A stretch of DNA of 33,961 nucleotides, from the NCBI GenBank assembly GCA_016763755.1, contig JAESTD010000074.1:1-33961 (forward strand). The letters are read 5' to 3'. This stretch comes from Mucilaginibacter sp. GTDB lineage: Bacteria > Bacteroidota > Bacteroidia > Sphingobacteriales > Sphingobacteriaceae. Numbering within the stretch: the stretch's first letter is position 1; the number at the start of each line of letters is the position of its first letter. The notes beneath the pieces are model-generated. The model was not told the origin of the DNA. It ran no database searches and saw only the letters and a list, made by a program, of their open reading frames with translations. Shown here one piece after another: positions 15,620 to 24,686 of this stretch. The position numbers and the translations under genes are program-made.

Positions 15620-16747
15620 ATGCAACAAAAAGACCTTCAGAAACTACTGGAACGGTACGCCAATGGCAATGCTTCTGATGAAGAGAAAGCGCTTTTGGAA
15701 AGCTGGTACCTGCAACATGCGCCCGAGGTAAGCGATATTCCACCTACCCAGTTGGAAGAAGACCAGCAACGAAGCAAACGGTTATTAGCTTTAGTGATCC
15801 ATAGTGGACGCAGAACCAGGCTTTGGCCATCTCTTGCCATTGCTGCATCCATACTGTTGGTGGTGAGCGTAGCTGCTTATCTGTCGGTAGCACCAAAATC
15901 GACACATCTGTTGTTAGTAAAGCATCAGCCCAGGAAGCACGACTTTTTACCGGGCGGCAATAAAGCCACGCTTACGCTTGCCGGCGGGCAGGTGATTATG
16001 CTGGATGGCGCGCAGGATGGGAAACTGGCCAGCCAAGGAAATATCACAGTAAGTAAAACCGGCGACGGCACAATAAGCTATGCCGTCGGCAAAAATGCTG
16101 ATGAGATAAGTCACCAGGATATTTATAATACCGCTGCCACACCACGCGGGGGGGAATATCGATTTATTTTAGCCGACGGTAGCAGGGTTTGGCTTAACGC
16201 GCAATCGTCGCTGAAATTTCCGGTTAATTTTTCGGGTAAGGAGCGTAAGGTAGAGTTGACTGGGGAAGCGTATTTTGAAGTAGTCCATGATGCCTCCAAG
16301 CCATTCAGGGTGGTATCAAACGGGCAGGTTGTTGAAGACCTGGGTACCCATTTCAATATCAACGCCTATTCAACAGAAAATACTGTAAAAACAACGCTGT
16401 TAGAAGGTAGCATCCGTGTTTCGGCCGGTGGTAAAGGTCGGCTGATCATACCCGGCGAAATGTCAGAAATTAAAGACGGCGTTATCAAAGTAAGCGCAGT
16501 TGATGTTGAGGATGCTATTGCCTGGAAAAAAGGGTATTTCCATTTTAACGATAATACGATACAGGAAGTTTCACAGCAACTTGCACGCTGGTATGATGTG
16601 GATATTGAGTTTGAGGGCACCCCAACCAGCAGGCTGTTTTCCGGTGATATACCCAAAAATCTTACCGCGTCCCAAATGATAGATATTCTCAGCTTTAAAA
16701 AGGTCCACTACCGTCTGGAGGATAAAAAAATAATAATCATGCCTTAG
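15620..16747 (+). CDS. FecR-family anti-sigma factor with DUF4974 domain
   Basis: This 375-aa single-pass inner-membrane protein has a cytoplasmic N-terminal ~65 residues (LQKLLERYANGNASDEEKAL), which would hold the sigma factor, and one membrane helix at about 68-90 (LWPSLAIAASILLVVSVAAY). The periplasmic FecR domain starts at about 170 (TPRGGEYRFILADGSRVWLN, KVELTGEAYFEVVHD). A C-terminal DUF4974 domain follows (GYFHFNDNTIQEVSQQLARW, FSGDIPKNLTASQMIDIL). It would receive the signal from the STN domain of SusC through the periplasm and release the upstream sigma factor. Confidence 0.95.
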   Translation: MQQKDLQKLLERYANGNASDEEKALLESWYLQHAPEVSDIPPTQLEEDQQRSKRLLALVIHSGRRTRLWPSLAIAASILLVVSVAAYLSVAPKSTHLLLVKHQPRKHDFLPGGNKATLTLAGGQVIMLDGAQDGKLASQGNITVSKTGDGTISYAVGKNADEISHQDIYNTAATPRGGEYRFILADGSRVWLNAQSSLKFPVNFSGKERKVELTGEAYFEVVHDASKPFRVVSNGQVVEDLGTHFNINAYSTENTVKTTLLEGSIRVSAGGKGRLIIPGEMSEIKDGVIKVSAVDVEDAIAWKKGYFHFNDNTIQEVSQQLARWYDVDIEFEGTPTSRLFSGDIPKNLTASQMIDILSFKKVHYRLEDKKIIIMP

Positions 16748-16964
16748 TACCACGATCCAATTAAAACGATTAAACAAAAAAATTATGAAGAAAGAATTAC
16801 AAAGAAGTCCTTGAACCCATTTGCACATGTGCAACATCACCTGGCTCTAAAAAAAAGCGCACCCCGACGGCCATCGGGATGCGCAAATAATAGAGTTAAC
16901 CTTCCCGTATGAACGGGGATAATCTTTTTCGTCCAATTATCATTAACCCTAACATTACAAAAGT
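16748..16964 (+). promoter_or_regulatory. Structured susC leader: short ORF, palindrome and two hairpins
   Basis: The 217-bp gap between fecR and susC holds four ordered elements. A 9-codon ORF at 16785-16814 (MKKELQRSP) is followed by a perfect 14-bp palindrome, TTGCACATGTGCAA, at 16821-16834. A long hairpin at 16857-16884 (GCGCA and CCCGA pairing with TCGGG and TGCGC around one mismatch) comes next. The last is a short hairpin, CCCGT-ATGA-ACGGG, at 16904-16917, with CTTTTT shortly after (16924-16929). The second hairpin resembles a terminator. The arrangement suggests attenuation or terminator control of SusC/SusD expression, which is inference. Confidence 0.5.
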
Positions 16965-19900
16965 ATGAAATTATGTACTTTTTCGTCGTTGTTCCCTAAA
17001 CAACGGCAAAAAAAATTCCTATTGATTATGAAACTTGCTACAATGATGATGCTGACATTCCTTTTGCAGATTCATGCAAAGGGTTTCGGTCAGGTCGTAA
17101 GTTTAAATGAGCATAGAACGCCTTTAAAAAAGATATTTCGGGAGATCAGTAAACAAACAGGCTATACTTTTTTTTACGAATCGAAAGATGTAACTCAAAA
17201 AACCGTTGATGTAACGCTTACCAATGCCCCGCTGACCGATGTTTTGGTGGCATGCTTAAACAATACGGCTTTAACCTATAAAATTATTGGCAAAACCATT
17301 ATTCTGCAGCAGATCAGCGAAACCCTTGCCGAAAACAAAACTCAGGCTAAAAGGACCGCGCAGAAGGTTACCGGCCAGGTGATTGATGAAAAAGGCGCAG
17401 GGCTGCCGGGCGTAACCATCTCGCTAAGCAGCGGGAAACCCGTAGGCGTTTCGGGCGAAGGTGGTAAGTTTAGCGTCGCAGTACCCGATGGTCAAACCAT
17501 ATTGGTATTTACCTTCGTAGGCTTTGAAAAAAAGGAAGTAAAAATAACTACAGGAGAGCCGATGCTGGTCAGCCTCGCGCTGGCATCAAACGCTTTGCAA
17601 GAGGTGGTACTGGTAGGCTACGGCAGCCAAAGCAAAACAAAACTCGCCAGCGCATCATCAACCGTTACTGCAAAGGATTATAAAACTGCGGTGGTTACCA
17701 CTTTAGACCAGGCGCTACAAGGCCGCGCAACAGGTGTACAGGTTACCCAAAGTTCGGGCGAGCCGGGTTCAGACGCGGTGATCAGGATCAGGGGGAATAA
17801 CTCCCTTAGTGGGGATAATCAGCCTTTATATGTGGTTGATGGGTTTGTTATGCCGCCTTATGTCGAGGCCTCTTCAAACGCGTCCGGCTCTTTGCCGCAA
17901 AACGGTTTGGCAGGTATCAATCCCAATGATATAGAAAGCATTACTGTTTTAAAAGATGCTTCGGCCACCGCTATTTATGGCTCACGGGGTTCAAACGGTG
18001 TGATATTGATCAAAACAAAATCAGGGAAGGCAAACGATCAAAAGATCGAATTGGTGAATAAAACCTCTTTTGGAAATATCACCACACCATACAAAATGGC
18101 CGATTCAAAAGCCTACGCAGATCTGCTCAATCAGAGTTTTGTGTATATGAACGTGCCCGCGCCGTTCACCGCTCAGGATATCGAGAAGCTAAACTCATCT
18201 ACTGACTGGTTTAAAGGCATTACGCGCAACAGTTTAAGAGAAGATGTATCCCTAAATATATCGGGCGGTAGCCAGAAAACAACGTATTTCATCTCCGGGA
18301 ATTATTTGATGGATAAAGGCGTTATAAAGGCCTCGCAAAATAATCGTGCCTCTATACGCGCCAACATCAATAGTGATGTTACCCCATGGTATACCATAAG
18401 AGGGCAATTATCGCTATCGAAACAGAATACCGCCCGCGCTGTGTCATCTTCCAGAAGCTTTCCGGATAATGGCGGCGTAATTCTGGATGCTTTGAGGGCT
18501 TCGCCAATAGCCCCGCTTGACTATTTCGGGTATAACGGAGAGGGAATACCCGGATTTAGCGGTGGATATATTTTCTCTAATCCGCTGACAGAACTTACTC
18601 AAAAGACAGATAAAACGCTGAATGATTTTACCATTGTAAATTTTGAGAACGTATTTAAGATCATACCGGGCCTGCAATTAAACATCAACCTGGGAAGCAA
18701 CCAGACACTATCAAGGCGCCAGCTGTTTTATCCGCCCGTTACGGCCATCGGCTCAATACCTAAAGGAACTGGCAGCTACAATACCTCAAACACGAACAGC
18801 TATAATGTCAACGCCTATTTAAACTATATCAAGGATTTTGATGGCGGCCACAACCTGAATGTAACTACAGGTGTAGAATATAACAAACAAATTGTTGAGG
18901 TATTGAACACCAGCACATCAGGTTATGATATCCCTAAATTTGGTGTTTACAACATCGGCAGCGCGTCTATACAAAGCGTAGGGTCTGCCCGGCAAGACCG
19001 CACCATCCAATCTGCCTTCCTGCGTACCAACTATACCTACAAAGACCGTTACGTGCTGAATGCATCGCTGCGCGTGGATGGCGCATCGCCCTTTGCCGAA
19101 AATAAAAAGTACGGCGTATTTCCTGCAGTTGGTTTGGCCTGGAACCTTAACCGGGAAGATTTCATGAAAAATATCAGCTGGCTAACCAATACCAAGATCC
19201 GCTCGTCATACGGGCAGACCGGTAGCCAGGCCATTGCACCGTACAGCTCGCTCTCGCAGTATGGCAACGCATTTTATCAAACCGGGGCCAGCAGCACCAT
19301 CAACACCGTGTTGTTCCCGATCAGCCTGCCTAACGCTAACCTATCCTGGGAAAGAACCAAACAGCTGAATGTCGGAACGGATTTCAGCGTGCTGGATAAC
19401 CGCCTGAATGTGAGTTTTGATTACTATGATAAACGTACCGAAGGTTTGCTGCAGCAGCGGCAATTGCCAAGCCAAACCGGCTTCGGGTCTATCATTGATA
19501 ATTATGGGACAATGCGCAACAGAGGTATTGAGTTAACGCTTGGCGCGACCGTGATACAAGGACATAATTTTTCATTTGATACCCGTGTTACCTTCTCTAA
19601 AAATAAAAACATCCTGCTTGATCTGGGCGAATTTACCGCTCCGCAGTATGTTGGCATAGGTGGCAATTTACTGGGCGGTGTTTCGGGCATTTTGCAACCG
19701 GGTAAGGAGATAGGTTCAATATATGGCGAACGCGTTATAGGTTTAGTGCAAACCGGTGATATTGTTAACGGTGTACCCAACTATCCATATCCCGGCGATG
19801 CGACCAACCAGGTACCTGGCCAATGGAAATATGAAGATAAAAACGGTGATGGTAAAATAGATTTTGATGATGCCCAGGTGTTAGGTAAATCAAACCCTGA

Positions 19901-20402
19901 TTTTACCTACGGCTGGAACAATGATATCCGCTATAAAAACTTAGGTATCAATTTGTTTTTCACCGGCTCGCAGGGCAACTCGGTCGTAAACTTAACCCGC
20001 TTATATCTGAGCACAGGTATCGCCAACCTGGCCGGTGTATACTTCAATCAAACAAAAGACTGGTATCAAAACCGCTGGACACCAACAAACCCTACCAACG
20101 ATATCAGGTATCCCGGCGTTCAGAAAGCAATTTCCCTTAGTGATGTCAATAACTCCTACGTAGAAAATGCAAGTTTTTTCAGGTTAAAGACGGCGTCCGT
20201 TTATTACGATCTGAACTTGGGGAAATTTATCAAAAGCGCGCGGATTTTTGTGACCGGAACAAATTTGTTCACGATTACAAAATATACCGGCGCCGATCCT
20301 GAAGTGAGCTCTTTTGGACAGTCAATATTACAGCAAGGCATCGATTATGGCTCGTACCCTTCTTACAAAACCTATACTATCGGCCTTTCAGCAACCTTTT
20401 AA
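16965..20402 (+). CDS. SusC/RagA-family TonB-dependent outer membrane transporter with STN domain
   Basis: This 1145-aa outer-membrane importer of oligosaccharides works with SusD as its lid and is energised by TonB. In order it has a signal peptide (about 17-41), a secretin/TonB short N-terminal (STN) domain (about 45-115, REISKQTGYTFFYESKDVTQ), a carboxypeptidase-regulatory-like barrel (about 133-215, GQVIDEKGAGLPGVTISLSS), a plug (LKDASATAIYGSRGSNGVIL) and a 22-strand beta-barrel ending in GLSATF. The STN domain marks it as a transducer that signals to the FecR anti-sigma. The length is normal for the family and the frame is intact. Confidence 0.97.
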   Translation: MKLCTFSSLFPKQRQKKFLLIMKLATMMMLTFLLQIHAKGFGQVVSLNEHRTPLKKIFREISKQTGYTFFYESKDVTQKTVDVTLTNAPLTDVLVACLNNTALTYKIIGKTIILQQISETLAENKTQAKRTAQKVTGQVIDEKGAGLPGVTISLSSGKPVGVSGEGGKFSVAVPDGQTILVFTFVGFEKKEVKITTGEPMLVSLALASNALQEVVLVGYGSQSKTKLASASSTVTAKDYKTAVVTTLDQALQGRATGVQVTQSSGEPGSDAVIRIRGNNSLSGDNQPLYVVDGFVMPPYVEASSNASGSLPQNGLAGINPNDIESITVLKDASATAIYGSRGSNGVILIKTKSGKANDQKIELVNKTSFGNITTPYKMADSKAYADLLNQSFVYMNVPAPFTAQDIEKLNSSTDWFKGITRNSLREDVSLNISGGSQKTTYFISGNYLMDKGVIKASQNNRASIRANINSDVTPWYTIRGQLSLSKQNTARAVSSSRSFPDNGGVILDALRASPIAPLDYFGYNGEGIPGFSGGYIFSNPLTELTQKTDKTLNDFTIVNFENVFKIIPGLQLNINLGSNQTLSRRQLFYPPVTAIGSIPKGTGSYNTSNTNSYNVNAYLNYIKDFDGGHNLNVTTGVEYNKQIVEVLNTSTSGYDIPKFGVYNIGSASIQSVGSARQDRTIQSAFLRTNYTYKDRYVLNASLRVDGASPFAENKKYGVFPAVGLAWNLNREDFMKNISWLTNTKIRSSYGQTGSQAIAPYSSLSQYGNAFYQTGASSTINTVLFPISLPNANLSWERTKQLNVGTDFSVLDNRLNVSFDYYDKRTEGLLQQRQLPSQTGFGSIIDNYGTMRNRGIELTLGATVIQGHNFSFDTRVTFSKNKNILLDLGEFTAPQYVGIGGNLLGGVSGILQPGKEIGSIYGERVIGLVQTGDIVNGVPNYPYPGDATNQVPGQWKYEDKNGDGKIDFDDAQVLGKSNPDFTYGWNNDIRYKNLGINLFFTGSQGNSVVNLTRLYLSTGIANLAGVYFNQTKDWYQNRWTPTNPTNDIRYPGVQKAISLSDVNNSYVENASFFRLKTASVYYDLNLGKFIKSARIFVTGTNLFTITKYTGADPEVSSFGQSILQQGIDYGSYPSYKTYTIGLSATF

Positions 20403-20415
20403 AGCACATATCATC

Positions 20416-22004
20416 ATGAAAATTAAACATATAAAGGCATTAATGGTAACCGTTATTAGCCTTACCATTATACTTCCGTCTTGTAAAAAAAATTTACAGG
20501 AAGACCCCTATTCATCATTATCGGCAGATGCTGTATTTACCAACGAGGACGGTTTGAAAAAAGCTACCCTCGGTATTTATCAGGGCTTTACGTCTGATGC
20601 CTTTACGGCATGGTACCGTTTCGGGTTATCAGAAACAGGGCACCAGTATGCCGCGCAAGGCATATTCGGCGAGGCCTTCTGGGGCGATCAAAATAAATTC
20701 ATCGGCACATCCTCATCACAGGTTGCCGGAGAATGTAATTCCATCTGGTCTCAGGATTATAACATCATTGCCAGGGCCAATACCGTTATTGACAATGCCT
20801 CAAAAGCGGTTACTGATGCCGCTTTAGCTAGCCAATACATTGCGGAGGCCCGTTTTTTAAGGGGATTTACCTATTTTGATCTGGTAAGGCACTTCGGAGG
20901 TGTTCCTTTGGTTGATAAGCAGATCACCTCCTTAGGTCAAAGCGATCTGCTTTTCGGGCAGCGGGCTACCATTCAGCAAACCTATGATTTTATTGTGGCC
21001 GACTTACTGGCCGCTATTCCGAACCTGCCTGATAAGCGGGAAGGTAGTGATGTAGGCAGGGTAAGCGCGGGTGCAGCTAAAGCGATGTTGGGCAAGGTTT
21101 ATCTCAACATGGCAGGTAAACCGCTTAACCTTACGGCCAACTATCAAAAGGCGATAGAGATACTTAATCAAGTCGTTGGTCCGGCTAACGAGAGCAAATA
21201 CAATTTTTCGCTATTGCCGAATTTTAAGGACGTGTTCTCGTTCTCTAACGAAAGGAACCCGGAAATCCTGTTATCATTCAGCTGGAACTATACCACCACC
21301 AGCGGCGGTGCGATCACACCGTTCTTTTCCCTGCCGCGTAATTTTGTAAGTCCGGATGAGCAAACCTTTTATGGGCTTACCTATCAGTTTTATCAGTTGT
21401 TTGAAAACAAAGATACCCGGCGGGATCAAACCGTGGTCACCCGCTACAAATCGGTTAGTAGTGGTGATGGCGCGCTTGTTGGCGATAGTATTATTTATAA
21501 TGCTGGCCGCATGAAATATATCGATACGGTTACCCACACGGTTTTCGGCAATGCTACGGTAAACCAGGGTATATCCTATGCTAAGTTTGACAGAAGCCCA
21601 CGCGCAACGGGTAACCCGTTCAGTTTCTCGCAGGATGTGGTGATGCTGAGATTCTCTGATGTTTTATTATGCTTAGCCGAGGCAATGATCGAGAACGGCG
21701 ACCCGGCAAGCGCCTTACCGCTGATCAACCGGGTCAGGGCCCGCGCCGGTGCAACGCCTTACGTGGGACTGACAGCTATGCGCGACCGCGAAGGCTGGAG
21801 CGCCGCCTGGAATTAACGGGCGAGTTTACGACGGTATTTGACATCAGACGGTGGGGCACCTTGCAAGCCGAAATAGCAGCTATGGATCCCAAACAGGTAA
21901 GTGGCGGCGTAAAGGGCACCTACAATGCCAAATATGAGCTGTATCCTATTCCTTTGGCGCAAATACAAACTAATCCTAAGCTAACGCAAAATCCGGGTTA
22001 TTAA
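20416..22004 (+). pseudogene. SusD/RagB-family glycan-binding lipoprotein, frameshifted
   Basis: This surface lipoprotein binds glycan over the SusC pore. It begins MKIKHIKALMVTV with lipobox LPSC (C23). SusD_RagB regions follow (ADAVFTNEDGLKKATLGIYQ; YIAEARFLRGFTYFDLVRHF; VMLRFSDVLLCLAEAMIENG). The frame ends early (TAA 21814-21816) after LTAMRDREGWSAAWN. The +2-offset frame supplies the missing end, ERRLELTGEFTTVFDIRRWG to YPIPLAQIQTNPKLTQNPGY, stopping at 22004. The break lies at about 21781-21800; restoring one base gives a 529-aa protein. The gene starts 13 bp after susC. Either a sequencing error or a recent null allele would explain it. Confidence 0.9.
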
Positions 22005-22011
22005 ACACACG

Positions 22012-22052
22012 ATACTTGATCATAGCTGCGGCATGAAGCTGTGATCAAGTAT
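22012..22052 (+). terminator. Long hairpin between SusD and the downstream glycosidase genes
   Basis: ATACTTGATCATAGCT (22012-22027, first bases shared with the flank) pairs along 16 positions with AGCTGTGATCAAGTAT (22037-22052) around a 9-nt loop, with a single G-U pair. No long T run follows, so it may be a weak terminator, a transcript-stabilising or processing hairpin that separates susCD from enzyme expression, or an operator. Confidence 0.45.
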
Positions 22053-22123
22053 TGAATTTGATGCAGAGGAACTTATAGGCGATGTCTTCAGACTGTCCGT
22101 ATGCAATTTATAGCCTCACACCT

Positions 22124-23743
22124 ATGCTAATATATTATCAATACTCAAAAAGCTATTTTACAAGAAATATCACGGTGATCATGCTATATATGACGGCGAC
22201 TTGCAACCTGGTCTGTGGCCAGGTGCTTAATAAATCGTTTTACAAGCATTATATTGATAATTTCAATCAGCATGATCATGAAAATTATCAGCCGGGTGAT
22301 TTTAATAATAAAAAGGCCTGGAGTTTTCTTAAAGCCAATATTCCGTTTTTTGATTGCCCCGACAAGCAGTTGGAAAAGACCTATTACTTTCGGTGGTGGA
22401 CTTACCGTAAACATATACGGAATACGCCCGAAGGCTATGTTATAACGGAGTTTTTGCCCGATGTGCCCTGGGCAGGTAAATATAATGCGATCTCTTGCGC
22501 TGCGCCTCACCACTTTATGGAAGGCCGCTGGCTAAAAGAAGGCAATTATCTTAAAGAATATGCCAACTACTGGTTAACCGGAGCAGGTAAACTGACCTTA
22601 CGTAAGTATTCCGTATGGATTGCCGATGCACTTGTCAACTATACCAATGTGCACCCCGACGATGCCCTGTTGCATGAATTGTTTCCTTACCTGGAACAGA
22701 ACTTTAGGCAATGGGAAAAGGGACATCGTGATTCGACCGGCTTGTTCTGGCAGACAGACAACGCAGACGGAATGGAGGTCTCGATTTCCGGCTCTTACCC
22801 AAATGCTGATACAAAAGGATACAGGGCAACCCTAAACAGTTATATGTATGCCGAAGCGAAAGCCCTGATGCAAATCTCGCTTAGTTTAAAGGATCCTTTA
22901 AAAACCAGTTATTACCAAAAGGTAGCCGATAGTGTCAGGGAAAATATCAATCAAAAGCTTTGGGACAATCAGGCTCAGTTTTATAAAGTGATACCGCTTA
23001 ACAACAGGATGGCGTTTTCCAGGTCGTATGAATTGCATGGCTATACGCCATGGTATTTTAATATCCCACCGGCGGCTTATTCGATCGCCTGGAAATACCT
23101 GATGGACCCCCGGTATTTTTATGCACCTTACGGACCTACCAGTGCTGCCCGCAACGATCCGGATTTCAAAATTTCCTACCAGGGACATGAATGTCAGTGG
23201 AACGGCCCCAGCTGGCCCTTCGCCACGTCCATAACGTTGACGGCAATGGCCAATCTGCTGAATAATTATCAGCAATCCTATCTTTCAAAAGCCGACTTTG
23301 TAAGGTTACTGACCATTTACAGCCGGTCACATCGTATCACCTTAGAAAACGGGCAATCACAGCCCTGGATAGATGAAGATCTAAACCCTTTTACAGGCGA
23401 CTGGATAGCCAGGACGGTCTTGAAAAAAGCCGGGCATGATGAGCAGGCAGTGGAACGCGGAAAGGATTACAATCATTCCACATTTAATGATATCATCATT
23501 AATGACCTGATCGGGGTCCGTCCGGCAGCAACAGCTAACGTCATCATTAGCCCGCTTATACCTGCTAACAAATGGGATTACTACTGCCTGGATGATCTCA
23601 ATTTAAAGCATAAGCGCATAAGCATTTTTTACGATAAGACGGGCCTGCGTTATCACAGGCATAAGGGCTATTACATCCTGATTAATGGCAAAACTGTATT
23701 TAAAGCCAATACGCCCAAACGCGCCGTACTTGATCTGAAATAA
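22124..23743 (+). CDS. MGH1-like (alpha/alpha)6-barrel glycoside hydrolase
   Basis: This exported protein of about 539 aa has a signal-like N-terminus (ITVIMLYMTATCNLVCGQ). The body resembles (alpha/alpha)6 hydrolases of the GH63/MGH1-like group: TYYFRWWTYRKHIRNTPEGY, PWAGKYNAISCAAPHHFMEG, LFWQTDNADGMEVSISGSYP, GYTPWYFNIPP and QWNGPSWPFATSITL. These acidic-rich loops line the active site in the family. The substrate is not predictable; in this locus it probably removes a sugar from a rhamnose-containing glycan. The start is uncertain: ATG 22082 adds 14 residues before the signal, and a later ATG at 22181 would leave a minimal signal peptide. Confidence 0.78.
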   Translation: MLIYYQYSKSYFTRNITVIMLYMTATCNLVCGQVLNKSFYKHYIDNFNQHDHENYQPGDFNNKKAWSFLKANIPFFDCPDKQLEKTYYFRWWTYRKHIRNTPEGYVITEFLPDVPWAGKYNAISCAAPHHFMEGRWLKEGNYLKEYANYWLTGAGKLTLRKYSVWIADALVNYTNVHPDDALLHELFPYLEQNFRQWEKGHRDSTGLFWQTDNADGMEVSISGSYPNADTKGYRATLNSYMYAEAKALMQISLSLKDPLKTSYYQKVADSVRENINQKLWDNQAQFYKVIPLNNRMAFSRSYELHGYTPWYFNIPPAAYSIAWKYLMDPRYFYAPYGPTSAARNDPDFKISYQGHECQWNGPSWPFATSITLTAMANLLNNYQQSYLSKADFVRLLTIYSRSHRITLENGQSQPWIDEDLNPFTGDWIARTVLKKAGHDEQAVERGKDYNHSTFNDIIINDLIGVRPAATANVIISPLIPANKWDYYCLDDLNLKHKRISIFYDKTGLRYHRHKGYYILINGKTVFKANTPKRAVLDLK

Positions 23744-23800
23744 GAATGCATTCCGCTACGGTATTTAACAATAACATCAAGTATCCTAATTAAAAATATA

Positions 23801-24658
23801 ATGAAAGCTATCAAAACTATCCTATTGATCATATTCACTACCCTAATGACCCATCTTGCGCCGGCGCAGGATTTTAAAGTGCCGGACGTCGATGGCAGGG
23901 GTAAAACCGTCATACTTACTTTTGATGATGCCAGCCAAAGTCATTACAGCGTTATTCCTCAAATGCTAAAGCCTTACCATTTCGGCGCGACTTTTTACGT
24001 TTGCGAGTTTCCGCCTGATTTTGCCGACACCACCAAGTATATGAACTGGCGTCAGATAAAAGCTTTGTCAAAAATGGGTTACGAAATTGGCAATCATACG
24101 CGGTTCCATAGTAACGTGGCCGAATTAAAACCGCAGGAATTGGAAGCCGAACTCAGCTATATGGAGAACAAATGCCAGGAGTTGGGCATACCCAAGCCAT
24201 CAAATTTTGCCTATCCGGCATATTTTACTGACAGTGCAGCAGTTCCGGTCCTGAAACACCATGGCTATTTGACTGCGAGGATAGGTGGAGATAAAGCATG
24301 GCAACCGGGAGAAGATGATCCATATTATATTCCAAGCTTTGGTATCAGCGGAAATGTTCCACATGTCTTTTACGGAGCACTTGAACAGGCCCGGAAGGAT
24401 AATGTCATTTTATTTTGCATTCATGGAGTACCCGATAATGCCCATGACTGGGTCAATACGGAGCCGGCTTTATTCCGGTCATACCTCCGGTATTTGAATG
24501 ATCATCATTTTAAGGTCGTATCCATGCAGACTTATTTAAAATCTGCGGGCAAACGGATGAAACATCCGCTGAAAAACCAACCAAAAAATTCAGGAAATTC
24601 CTTTGATGTTATTTATCCCCTAAAAATCAGACAAGCGCATCAAACACGTCGCCAGTAA
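23801..24658 (+). CDS. Exported polysaccharide deacetylase (NodB/CE4-like)
   Basis: This 285-aa protein has a signal peptide (KTILLIIFTTLMTHLAPAQ) followed by a NodB-homology domain. Motif 1 is TFDD (T40-D43) and motif 2 is NHTRFHS with zinc-binding H99 and H103. A later FCIHGVPD segment is equivalent to motif 5. The canonical R-x-P motif 3 is replaced by FAYPAYF, a divergence seen in several subfamilies. It would remove acetyl groups from a glycan outside the cytoplasm. It lies 57 bp after the glycosidase gene and 28 bp before the esterase gene, consistent with one transcript. A basic C-terminal tail (RQAHQTRRQ) is unusual. Confidence 0.87.
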   Translation: MKAIKTILLIIFTTLMTHLAPAQDFKVPDVDGRGKTVILTFDDASQSHYSVIPQMLKPYHFGATFYVCEFPPDFADTTKYMNWRQIKALSKMGYEIGNHTRFHSNVAELKPQELEAELSYMENKCQELGIPKPSNFAYPAYFTDSAAVPVLKHHGYLTARIGGDKAWQPGEDDPYYIPSFGISGNVPHVFYGALEQARKDNVILFCIHGVPDNAHDWVNTEPALFRSYLRYLNDHHFKVVSMQTYLKSAGKRMKHPLKNQPKNSGNSFDVIYPLKIRQAHQTRRQ

Positions 24659-24686
24659 CCACATTCCAATAATTTAATAACTCAAT

